Shown piece after piece: positions 46,401 through 59,000 of a stretch of 64,000 nucleotides of DNA (position 1 is the first letter of the stretch; the number at the start of each line of letters is the position of its first letter). The position numbers and the translations under genes are program-made. This DNA comes from Ciona intestinalis. Lineage: Eukaryota > Chordata > Ascidiacea > Phlebobranchia > Cionidae. The stretch spans positions 392,986 to 456,985 of the forward strand of contig NC_020178.2 of NCBI RefSeq assembly GCF_000224145.3, written 5' to 3'. Below the pieces are notes generated by a model. The model searched no databases. It saw only the letters and a list, made by a program, of their open reading frames with translations, and was not told the origin of the DNA.

Positions 46401-49400
46401 TCACGGAATATGTCATGATCTCATTAATTCATATGAGTGAGTGATTTTGTACATAAAATAAATAAAAAAGCCATTTTTTTCAGTTTTACAATCGATTTTA
46501 TTTATAGTAGGATGGAAAAAGATGGGAAACCTTTTTGTTTATTTTTTTTTGCCTTGTTTGGTAGTAAACATAAAACATTTAAAGAATTTAAAAACGGTGT
46601 CCTCAACGACTCCCATAACCCATTGTTAATTGTTTAAAACACAATCAAGGTATTTGAATATTATGTGCTAAAGGTGTCCCATCTTCCCCCACCCTACTAT
46701 ATATATAAATACATTAAAAAAATAAATAAATAACTACATTTATAAACAGTAAATACGTCTTGAAATTACATTTAATATAATGTTATTGCATGGCTTTTTT
46801 GTTTTAGTAGAAAATTGTGCTTGGTGTATTATTGCATGCAAAATTTATTTATTACCCAAAAGAAAAAATCCTATTTTTTACCCGATTTAAATAAACTGTT
46901 TAAATGTATTTTTTCTATTTAAATGGAGTTTAAATGCTTTTTCTTACCAAAAATCCTGTTTTAAAAGATAATGTTTCAATTTTTGTTGTACAAATATATA
47001 AAGGTATTTAAGCTAAATCTATTGTTAATATACATTAGGTGCGACTGCGACAATACTGGTTATACTGGCGCGCAGTGTAATATGGATATAAATGAATGTA
47101 ATTCCTCCCCATGTTTAAATGATGGCACATGTTTTAACAGGTATGTATACGTTTTAATTAATTTTTATACTTGATTATTTTAGTATAAAATTAAACTGTA
47201 AAGTGTAATAATTTTCCTAATTATTATTTATAAAACTATTTTATAATATTTTTGTGGAAATTTGTTTTAAGGCTGCTGTAACAAGAAAATACGAACAGTT
47301 TTTAAGGATATAATATATATATATATAGAAATAATGAAAGTTTTTTTTAACAAAGTTTTAAAATTGGGGTGGAATATTTAAAAAATGTGACAATATTCCA
47401 ACAACTTAACTGTGTCCAGTTATCTTAAATTGCCTCTGCCCCTGGGGCAAAATGACTCATTTTTAAATTTTTACGATGTTTTGTCAATTTTTAAGTGACA
47501 GGACAAATAAACCAAAAAAAAATAGTATTGCCAGTTTTCCACTCCCTTTACATAATATTTTCTGATTTTAAGATATTATATATATATATAGATTATACAT
47601 TCATTATTCATATATATATAATTATACCATAGATCTTAAAATGGTTTGTCCATGTTTTACTTACGCTTTGTTTGTTTTTTATTTATATTTTTCTAATGCT
47701 ACTTTAATAAACACTACTTTCCTTATCCTTTTTTGACTCCTTTGGTTTCTAAAAATAATTTTTATTCTAATATTTCTGCTTTTCGGCAAGACTTGGTCAG
47801 AATTGGTAAAATGTTTTAAAAACAACATTTTTATACCAGGTAGGCCGAAAAAATACAATTCTACATTATGCCTGTTAGCAGAAGTAACAGATACTGAATT
47901 ATTGTTTAGAATTGGTGATTACATTTGCCTGTGTACACCTGGTTTTGAAGGTATCAATTGTGATGTTAATATTAATGAATGTCAATCAAATCCATGCTTA
48001 AATGAGGGAGTGTGTATAGATGGAATCAACGGCTATTCCTGCCAATGTGATCTGGGCTATTATGGTATGAATTTTACTCTCTGTTTAATTATTATTGAAA
48101 TTTTAATATGTGCTAGTACTTTAAACATGGGGTGGAATTTACACCCAACACCATGTATTTTAAACATGGGTGGAATTTACACCCAACACCCTGTACTTTA
48201 AAAAAAACAACAAAGTTACATAGGTGGTAACTCATTAAAGGGCACAAGGTGTATGAAACAGAACATCCATGTTATAACAACTATCATTACCTGCTATACT
48301 AGGGAAAACTTGAATTTTGAATTCACTCATTCAATTAAACCCAATATAAAACACACAGGCACAAGATGTGAGAATGAGGTTGACAACTGTATTGGCAATC
48401 AATGCAATCCTATAACCGAAGTTTGTATTAGTGAACCTACAAGACACTACTGTGTGTGCAAGAAGGGTTATGGAGGTATTTATGTGAATGAATTAAAAAT
48501 GTATTTTGTGAATGACTTATTTTACCATGTTTGTCATTTTTTGTGTGATTTTAAGCATTAATTTTTCTTTGTTTATGGTTATTTGGGGTGTGTTAAAATA
48601 CAGTTATACTTATGGTTGTCAACTTGTCATACATAGGGAACCTCATTGATTAATGTGGTGAATGCAATATACTTTGTCTCTACTTGTTTGTATAGACACC
48701 TAACAGCAGGGTAAAGCCATTTTCCGCTTAAAACTGGTGTAATAAAATATATAAAGTCACCCTGTTTCAGAAATTGTGATAACCTGTCAGTATGTCACCC
48801 CTTACAGTAACCCTAAAGCTATAGGTAAAAGGGACCCAAATTTGGGACCCATTTAACAGCCTATAGTTTATTCCATATTGAGTTATACAAAGTGTTTTAC
48901 ATTTGGTTTTAAAACAGTTATATTTTACAGGTGCAAACTGTACAGATGTAAATGAATGCTTAAGTGACCCATGCTTGAACAATGCTACTTGTGTGAACGG
49001 AATAGACAAGTTTACATGCATATGCATGCCTGGTTATGCAGGTCAGTTGTTTTATGTATATATGTAACTTCTTACTTTATCCTTGCCTGGCAAAAAAATG
49101 ACAGTCAGTATAACACGGGTGTTTTTGTTTCATACACACGTGCCTGCTTACGAGTTACCATGTATGTTACTTTGTGGGTGATTATTTTGGGGGCGATTTT
49201 TTTTCTTTTTTATGTATGGCTGATAATTTGGACAACCCATTAGTGACCACTATGTTAAAGTTATTTTTGTTAAGTGTTTTGCCAAGGGAATTTCATAAAG
49301 TATATATCTCAAATTTAGGAAGCATGAAGCTAAAGCCGTCACAAAGCTTTCTTAGAGTAAAATATAGCGGTTTTGCTGCTGTGAGTTCAAATTTTTAACC

Positions 49401-49988
49401 TGCATTAATCAGTAAACATAATAATTAAACAATTCTAACTTATTGGTTGTAATGTTTACTGATTAATGCAGTGTAGAAAATTCAGGGTTGGCCTGCCTAC
49501 CCTGCCACCCCAGGTTTGGTGCCTATGAGTATATTATGCCCAGAAGCAGTGTATCTTTTTTGGTGTGCCAATTTTCTTTCTGCTAGGTGGCAGTAGTGTT
49601 CAATTGAAATCATTTGCTTTCTTTCTTTTTGTAAACTGAGATAACATTAACATCTAACAGTGGTATCCAGTTAGAGCTTAAAAAGTTGAATAAGATTACA
49701 GTATAGGCAGATATCTATTGGGATGAGATAATATATATATATATATACATATTAATATATATCACTGTTAATACATACACAGTTTTATTCTTACTTTAAC
49801 ATTAAAATTGTCTTGTTTTAACTTTAGGTGGTTAGTTATTTAGTTATGTTTCATGCCAGACAGTAAAGAGTCTACACACATTCAATATTAAATGTATAAA
49901 TATACATATATATATAATATACATGTAGTATTTATTTTTTTCCAGGTTTTGATGCATTTTAAGTTAGAAATAGGCTATATTAAACAAA

Positions 49989-50026
<38 letters not shown>

Positions 50027-53000
50027 TTAGCTGTATTTTATATACAGACAGCCAAATTAATGTAAAACAGCAAAACACACGTTTTAACAGGTGTTAATGC
50101 ATTTTAACCATTTTATAATAAACACAGTAAAACAAAAATTAGGTTTACAAAATCCCTAAAAACTGTTTTAGTATAATTGCAAATATAGACCAAGTTACTA
50201 CACTATATCCTATCTAATAAAACTGGTTTGTTAAATCAGCTTAGATTTGTGAATGGACTACAATAACCTCATGCTGTGTTGCCTTATTTAATGGTAGATA
50301 AACCAGATTAGTCTTTATTGCTCACTGCTCAACGAAATGGCTTGTTTTATCTGTCAGTAGCAATTGTCATTATATAGATAGAGTGTTGAATTTGTGAAAT
50401 AGTTTATGTGTGTATGTGTTAGCTTTATTTAAAGGACTGTTTTTGTGTATAAATAAAAAAATATTAAGTGTGTATATTTCTATATATATGTATGTATAAG
50501 ATTTTCTATTTTTAATGCAAATTTACAATGGTTAATTTAATATTTATTATGTGTGAATTAAACTTGTTGTCAGTTAGACAGTTAAATTTTAGCAAAACAT
50601 AATGTTATAAAAACTATCATTTTTAATATTTTAAAGATATATATATACACTGTAAGCCAGAAGCCTATACTGTAACTGGCTATATATATATCTTTTATTG
50701 TTATTCAATTTAGCCTACAAGACAACTATAATGAGCTGTGATGGTTAAAATGTGTTCATAAAATCTTTGTTAACTAAAATTGCTTGAAAATTGATATTAA
50801 AATTGAGGTCTAATCAGTTTTATTACAAAACGTCATTTTGTTTATGTTTAAATTGTTATAACAGCAGATTTCATCTTCAAGTTTTGTTTGTTTTTCATTG
50901 AGTCTTTGTTTATTAAGTACTTAATTAGTATTACTGCGTAAATTGACTTTTAGTAAACAAATTCCTAATTGAGTTTATTTGTTTTTTTACTGTAGGAGTT
51001 TGTTTATATTTGTTTAGTTAATTAAAAAACCATTTGGTGTTTAATTGTCTGTGATTCTAAGCATGTCTAATGTTTTGTAAAGTATTGTGCTTTTAAAGAC
51101 ACTTAACGGCAATTGCTCCAACCAATTGGTCACTAATGGGTTATCTAAATGTCAGCCATATTATAAACAAACAAAAAACACAACCACAAAGTTACATACA
51201 TGGTAACTCATAAGCAGGCACGAGGTGTATGAACAGAACACCCGTGTTATAACTACTGTCATTGCCCCGCCACCCGAAGATGAATAAGTTACATTAATTT
51301 ATACATCTTCTAGTGACATAAAGCAGACATCTATACTCACTGACCATTCGTTTATCTTAAATCCTAGACAGTCAATCTCTCATGTTAGGGTTATATAGGT
51401 TATGTAGTTAATGTATTTATGTGTGAATTTTAATGGTTAAAGTATGTGTATATATATATAAATAATTTAAAAGTTGTAAACTGTTGCATTTTTTGCACCT
51501 GCGTTTATTAGAATTTGTGAATTCGGTATGAGAAATGGATTTTAGATATTTGCGCTATAGAATGGGGTGTATCTTCTATGATACTGTAAAATATTGTACA
51601 CTATTTCAGAATTTAAAATCTGTTTTTATTTTTTAATAAATTTTACTAAAATTTATTTAATAGCGTCTTTGCAATTAGGCCTATGTTATATACCAGTTGA
51701 ATTGAGATTCTTAATTCAGATACTTAAGAACAAGGAATTCAATTTGAAGCACTTTAAGTCTTAATAAGTGTTTAATTGCTCTTAAGTCTTTGTCTGGTGT
51801 ACTTGTATGTAATGAAGAGTTCATTATGCTATTAATAAGATACATGATGCAATTCATTATACATCTAAATATTTACATAGTCTTTATATGTATAGTACTG
51901 TGGGGAAATGGGACACCTTTAGCGCATAATAATCAAATATTGTGATCCTGTTTTAAACAATTAACTACGGTCTATGGGAGTCGTGAGAATACAGTTTATA
52001 ATTCTTTAAATATTCTTTGTTTACTACCAAATAAGACGAGAAAAAATAAAAAATAAAAAGGTTGTCCCATCTTCTCCCACCCTACTATACACACCTAATT
52101 TATTATAAATCAATTGTAAATAAATATAGATGATAGTAGCTTTGATGTGTGGCCTAAATATACAAGTGTGTACCCTATTATCACCCCAGGTTTGGCGCCT
52201 ATGATTAAATGCATGTTGTTACCATATATGTGCTAAGTGTCTTATGTAGCTATTTTATTGACCTAGTCAAGTTTGTATTGCATGCATTAGACCCTATATA
52301 AAAACAGTTCTGTATTAATATTAATTATATATAAAAGGAATTTTATTGATTTTTATTTTTAAGCTGTGTTATACATTTTATTTAGTATTTACAAATACTA
52401 TAGTTGGGGTCGTTTTTGTCCTTGTGCAAAACACTTAACGGCAATTGCTCCAACCCAGTGGTCACTAATGGGCTGTCAAAATTGTCAGCCATGTTACAAA
52501 CATAAACAATCACCCACAAAGTTACATACTTGGTAACTCATAAGCGAGGTACGAGGTATATGAAACAGATCACCTGTGTTATAAGGACTGTTGTTTTTTC
52601 GCCACGCAAGGATAAAAAAGTTATATCATTCATTCGAATACAGCATAGTTATAGGGAATGTACTGTAATATTTCAAAACATGAAGACGTGTAACTTGTTT
52701 ATTATTGGATTTATTCTATCTAACATAACAGGTAAAAACCAATGCCATATGCAACTATAAACTATTTGTATATTATGCTGTTGCTACTTGGCATAATGTA
52801 GTACTTTAATCTGGTCTTATAGCATATTGTACAATTTTGATCATATTTTTAATGTGTGTATTCTCTAAAATGCTCTCTATATATAATTTTATTTTGTTGA
52901 ACACTTTTAACCAAGTTGTATTTAATATAGGGTGGTTTTAATGACTGTTGTTTCACTGCTAATTCCCTTCTCTTCACTGTTTTTATTAATGTTATTTTCG

Positions 53001-56000
53001 CTACTGTATTCAAAGTTATAAATACACATTATATTAGACTTGGAGTATATATGTATTGATGTATCATGTATTCCTAAATAAAAGTACTTCAAAAATAAAA
53101 TTTTAATTTTATTTTATATCTTTAAAATATTGTTTTTGTTTTATAGGATATTTATGCCAACAAGACATCAATGAGTGTGAAAATGAGCCATGTCAGAATT
53201 CTGCAATTTGCATGAATGAGATAAATGATTATAACTGCATATGTGAACTGGGGTGGACTGGTAAAAATTGCTCAGAGGTAAACGCCCATTTAATCTTGTT
53301 TTATATACCCATAGTGTATATAGTATAACTGTATAATGTAATAGGTTCACACATATAAAATAGAATGTGCATATACAATGTAAGGGTAATGGGCCAACTC
53401 TGGCCTAAATTCCAGCTCCCATGGCATACCACTGTAGGACCTCACTCATAGAATAGAACTTAATTTTTTACGAGAAGTTTACATAAAAAATTGTCTACAG
53501 GTTTTTGCACCGTGTGATTCTAGCCCGTGTCACAATGGTACTTGTGACATCATGTCACATGACAATCCCCCTGGTTACGCTTGTACATGCATGAGCGGTT
53601 TCAGTGGAAATAATTGTGAAATAAATATTGACGACTGTGCAAATGTAACTTGTTCTTACAACGAGATATGTATGGATAAAGTCAATGAACATCAATGCAT
53701 CTGTAATCCAGGTAAAATTGTTGTTTTAGATAATTTTGGGTTAAAATTTTTAAAGTACAAGATGTTGGCCATAGGCACCAAACCTGGGGTGGCAGGGTAG
53801 GCAGGCCAACCCTGGAATTTTTACACTGCATTGATCAGTGAACACTACAACCAATAAGTTCGATTTGTTTCATAGGATTGTGTGTCTAACTTTCCCTGCC
53901 TCCCCTGTGTTTTATGGTAATAAAATCTATGTTTAAAATACAGAGTGTTGGGTGTAAATTCCACCCCATGTTTAAAGTACAGGGTGTTGGGTGTAAATTC
54001 CACCCCATGTTTAAAGTACAAGTTGTTGGGTGTTAATTCCACCCCATGTTTAAAGTACAGGGTGTTGGGTGTAAATTCCACCCCATGTTTAAAGTACAAG
54101 GTGTTGGGTGTTAATTTCACCCCATGTTTAAAGTACAGGGTGTTGGGTGTAAATTCCACCCCATGTTTAAAATACATGGCATTAAGTAAAAGTTCCATCC
54201 CAAAATTTGCTCCAAATTTTTACTCCTATTGAAACCATAGGATACACAATGGACAACATTGACAACTGTACAATAGAAATCAATGAATGCAGCTCTAATC
54301 CATGTGAAAATAATGCATCATGTATTGACTTGATTAATAACTATGAATGCAATTGCACATATGGTAAATAGAATTCTATATTTTTGTTTATTTTTATAAT
54401 ATAGTATGGTGGGGGAAGATGGGACACCTTTAGAACATAATATCCAAGTATCCTCATCAAGTTTTTTAAACAATTAACAACAGTCTATGGGAGTCGTGAG
54501 GATATCGTTTTGTATTTCTTTGAATGTTCTTTGTTTACTACCAAATGGGACGTGAAACTAGAATGAAAAGGTGTCCTATCTTCCCCACCCTACTATATTT
54601 TTATATGTGTATAATTAGAGTTTTTGGTGTAAAATGTGACCATAGCTTTTGAAACAGGGGTGACATCATATGTTTTTTTAATACTCCAGTTTTAAGTATA
54701 AATTAGCTTTATCTTTCCGTTAGGTGTCTATAAAAACAAGCAGAGCCAAAGTATATTGCGTTCACCACATTAATCAATGAGGTTCCCTATGTTTGACAAC
54801 TAGGAGTGTAACTGTATTTAATTGTAAGAACACGATTAGGAAATATGAGATATTATGTGCTAACAGTATCCATCTTACCCCACAGTACTATATTATACTT
54901 ATTTTTCTAAATGTTTGTTGAAAAAAAACTACTGTTAGTAGATTTTAGTAAGAATTTCACGCCTATTTTACTGTTATAGGGTATGGAGGAAGAAATTGTG
55001 AAATGGTGATCAACTTCTGCGAATCTATGCCTTGTTTTAATGGTGGGCACTGTCAAAGTGATGTTGGGTAAGAGTCATTTTGATAAATAGTTTAATATAT
55101 ATAAATATACATGTGTTGTAAATGATATTCTTTGCAAAACAGTATAATTAGTTTAGGTAAGTATTTGACTGTTTGTTGTGTTAAATTTGATATGCACAAT
55201 TGAATATTTTTTGACAGCTTTTATTACAATATTGGTATTGAACATTTCTACATCTTTTTCAACTTTTGCACATGGTTTATAAAAGTAGCTTGTGAGATGA
55301 ATACCCTTAGCACATATTATACACATAATATCCCATATTTCCAAATCCGGTTTAACAATTAATTCTGTAAATACAACTTTTCCCTATCAAACAAAACAAA
55401 AAAATAGAATGGAAACAGTATGATGTCCCATCTTAAGCCAAGAAACAATACCCCAAATCATACACAACTTTTTATATTACAGCTCCTATAGATGTTTCTG
55501 TGTACCTGGTTTTGTAGGCTTACACTGTGAGCATACATTTAATGCATGTAATTCAAATCCATGTGTAAATGATGCTATGTGTTCTTCTCAACTGGGGTTG
55601 TATCATTGTGAGTGTCAACCTGGATACCAAGGTGTCAACTGCCACTTGGATATTAATGAATGCGACTCTAACCCTTGCCGGTGAGTTGTTAGGTTTTTTA
55701 TTTATTCTGTGTTTCGCTTTTTTTAACACTTTTACCAAATAGGCTTAATGCTGCTACTATTGTGGGTGTATGTGTCATTTGGCAAGACACTTAACAACAA
55801 TTGCTTAAATCTAGTAGTCACTTATGACTTATGAGCTGTCTAAACTGTAAAAAAACTTTTAAAAAATGCCTACAAAGTTACATACATGGTAACTCGTAAG
55901 CGAACATGAGGTGTATGAAACAGAACACTATGTTAAAACCACTGTCGTTTTCCAGCCATGGCAGGATGAATAAGTTACATTCATACAATTAGTATATGTT

Positions 56001-59000
56001 TAAATAAAAACTTGACATAAATAAAAAATAGGCACAAGGTGAATGAAACATAAGAATACATAAGTTACATTCACTTATTTATTCGCCCAGAAACGACGGC
56101 AACTGTACGAACTTAGTGGCGAATTTCTCTTGCTCATGTACCACCGGGTGGAGTGGTGAGCAATGTGAAATAAACGTGAACGAATGTGAAAGTAACCCGT
56201 GTCAAAACGGAGCGGAATGTATTGACCAGGTGAGGGAAGCAGAGAGTAGGAATGTTTTTGTTTTTTTATGCAGACGAGGTCCTACAGCGTGACATTCTAT
56301 GGGACCTAATATTTATTTTTATAACTTTTCCTTTGTTTATGTGTTTTTACACAGTTACACTCATAGCTGTCAAACGTAGGAAACCTCATTGATTTATAAA
56401 GAAATGAAAATCAAATGCAACATACTTTGGATTTGCTTGTTTGTATAGACACCTAACAGCAGGGTATTTCAAGCAGAGCCAAAGTATATTGCATTCACCA
56501 CATTAATCAATGAGGCTCCCTATGTTTGGCAACTATGAGTGTAACTGTATTTTAACAATGTCATTTATACGATAAAGTTAAAAAAGCTATGCTTTAGATT
56601 AAATTTTGCATTATTTTCAACACAGGTTGCGAGTTATACATGCGAATGTTTAGATGGATATACAGGGGCACACTGTCAAACCAACATCAATGAGTGTGAG
56701 GATAAGCCTTGTTTACACAATGGTTCATGCATAGATGGTAAGATTTCTATTGTAAGCTAATTTTTTAGTTTTTATGCCTGTCTGTAGCCTAGAGGTTACG
56801 GGTTCAAGGCTTGACGCTGCTACCATTGTGGGTGTATGTGTCCTTGGGACACTTAAAGTCAATTGCTCCAACCCAGTGGTCACTAATGAGTTGTCTAAAC
56901 TGTCAGCCATACATTACACAAAAAAATTAAAAACTACCCCCAAAATAATCACCTGCAAAGTTACATATGTGGTTACTAGTAAGCAGCTCAAGGTGTATGA
57001 AACAAAACACCTGTGTTATAACGACTAATAACCTCGCCATGCGAGAATAAACAAGCTACATTCATTCTATTATTTACTTGTTTTGTTTTACAGGCATAGC
57101 AAAGTTTACATGCATATGTAATAACACTGGGTACATGGGTCCCATTTGTGAGGATGAAATAAATGAATGTAATGAATTACAACCTTGTTCTAATGGTGGA
57201 TTATGTACAGACCTTGTCAATGCTTACAACTGTACATGTCTGCCTGGGTATATTGGGACCCATTGCGAGGTATGTAATACAGTAGGGCGGGGGAAGATGG
57301 GTCACCTTTTTATTATAATTTTTACATTTGGTAGTAAACAAAGATTCAAAGAATTGTAAAACCGTATCCTCACGCCTCCCGTAGGCTGTTGTTAACTGTT
57401 AAAAACACGATCAGGATATTTGGATATTATGTGCTAAAGGAGTAAAGGTGTCCCATCTTACCCTACATTACTATATGTTTATCTAAACTGTGTATTAGGA
57501 CAGGGCCAACTATTTAACATACAATACCAGCAAGTTCACTAATAGCAATCAGTTATAAAATAGGTTTAAAAAACATTATAAACTGCGTTTTGTTACTAAA
57601 TTAATACCCAAGTTACTTAATTAAATAAATTATGGTTATATTTTTTACAGCATACAATAGCGGAACAGGTTAAAACTCTTTATTTGTAAATTGTTGTTGT
57701 TGTTTTTTTGTTTTTTTTGAAGTTTGCTTTATTTGTTTTGTTTAATTTTATGCTTGTTTTGCTTTTATTTGTAAATTAAACGTGTTTTATTTTATGTAAA
57801 CATTCTGTTTATTTTTTGTTAGTGTTTTTGTGTATTTTATTGTATTGTGTAATTATGTTTTTATGGTTTTTAATAAGTACTTATGTTAACAAACAACATA
57901 ATAGTAGGGTGGGGGGAGATGGGACACCTTTTTAACTTTATTTCTCGTCCCGTTTGGTAGTAAACAAAGAGCATTCATAGAATTAAAAAGACATATCTTC
58001 ACGACTCCCATAGAATGTTGTTAATTGTTTAAAACATGATCAGGATATTTAGATATTATGTGTTAAAAGTGTCCCGTCTTCCCCCACCCTATTATATTAT
58101 TAACCCAACTGTAAATACTAATTAGATTGTACTTTTATAAGAAACTAACGATGCCATTTAGGCGAAATATATCTCTTATTACACAATTAGTTGGACTAGA
58201 TTTTTGTCTGTTACATTTTCGTAGCACCAGATCCTTACTGTATTTCTTTACAAGAATCGTTCAACTCTATGAGCACCAGATCAGGGTCAGATTCGCGAAA
58301 TTTTAATATTATAACTCTACTTTTAGATTGATATTGATGAATGCCTTTCCACACCTTGTGTTAATGGGGGAACATGCCATCAGAGATCGAATACCAATAT
58401 ATATGGCTCAATAATAAAGGGGAACTTTTCTTATGACAATTCTGAGGGTTTTGTTTGCATATGCTCAAATGGTGAGTGGATTTAAATGAATAAATGTAAC
58501 TTATTTATTTTTGTGTGGTGGGGTAAGAATAGTTGTTATAACATGGGTGTTCTGTTTCATACACCTCATGCCTGCTTACGAGTTACCACATATGTAGCTT
58601 TGTGGGTGATTTTTTTTCTGTATGGCTGACAATTTAGACAACCTATTAGTGACCACTTAAAGCAATTGTCGTTAAGTGACCTGGGTTAAAGCAATTGTCG
58701 TTAAGTATCTTGCCTAAAAACACATACGCCCACAATGGTAGCAGCGACAAACCTTGAACCTGTATCCTCTGGGTACTCAAAACACCGTGTATAAACAACA
58801 AACAGTGTACCAGTCCAAAATCAATGAAAACAAGTATTAGTCTTAAACATAAACAAAAAAATATTCATTTAAAAAAAATTATTCCAAAACTTTTTATGTT
58901 ATAGGTTATAAAGGCGTGAACTGTGAAACAGAAATTGACGAATGTTTAACTATACAACCATGCTCAAATAATTCAACATGTGTGGATCATATAGCTGACT

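Noticed and set aside
48767..49027. Minus-strand 86-codon open frame
   Set aside because: It is antisense to EGF exon 48931-49041 and shows no domain of its own.
53941..54178. Regular direct repeats resembling a CRISPR array
   Set aside because: The repeats are contiguous without unique spacers and lie in a eukaryotic intron.
53845..54232. Long open frames on both strands with a 13-residue periodic peptide
   Set aside because: They come from a 39-bp minisatellite, whose length keeps any frame open. It is flanked by intron sequence of the Crumbs-like gene.
57651..57668. An 18-nt possible microexon between TTTTTTACAG and GTTAAA
   Set aside because: Exon 57269 joins directly to 58327 to make a normal EGF boundary (HCE-IDIDEC). 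Six extra residues would disturb it and the donor is weak.
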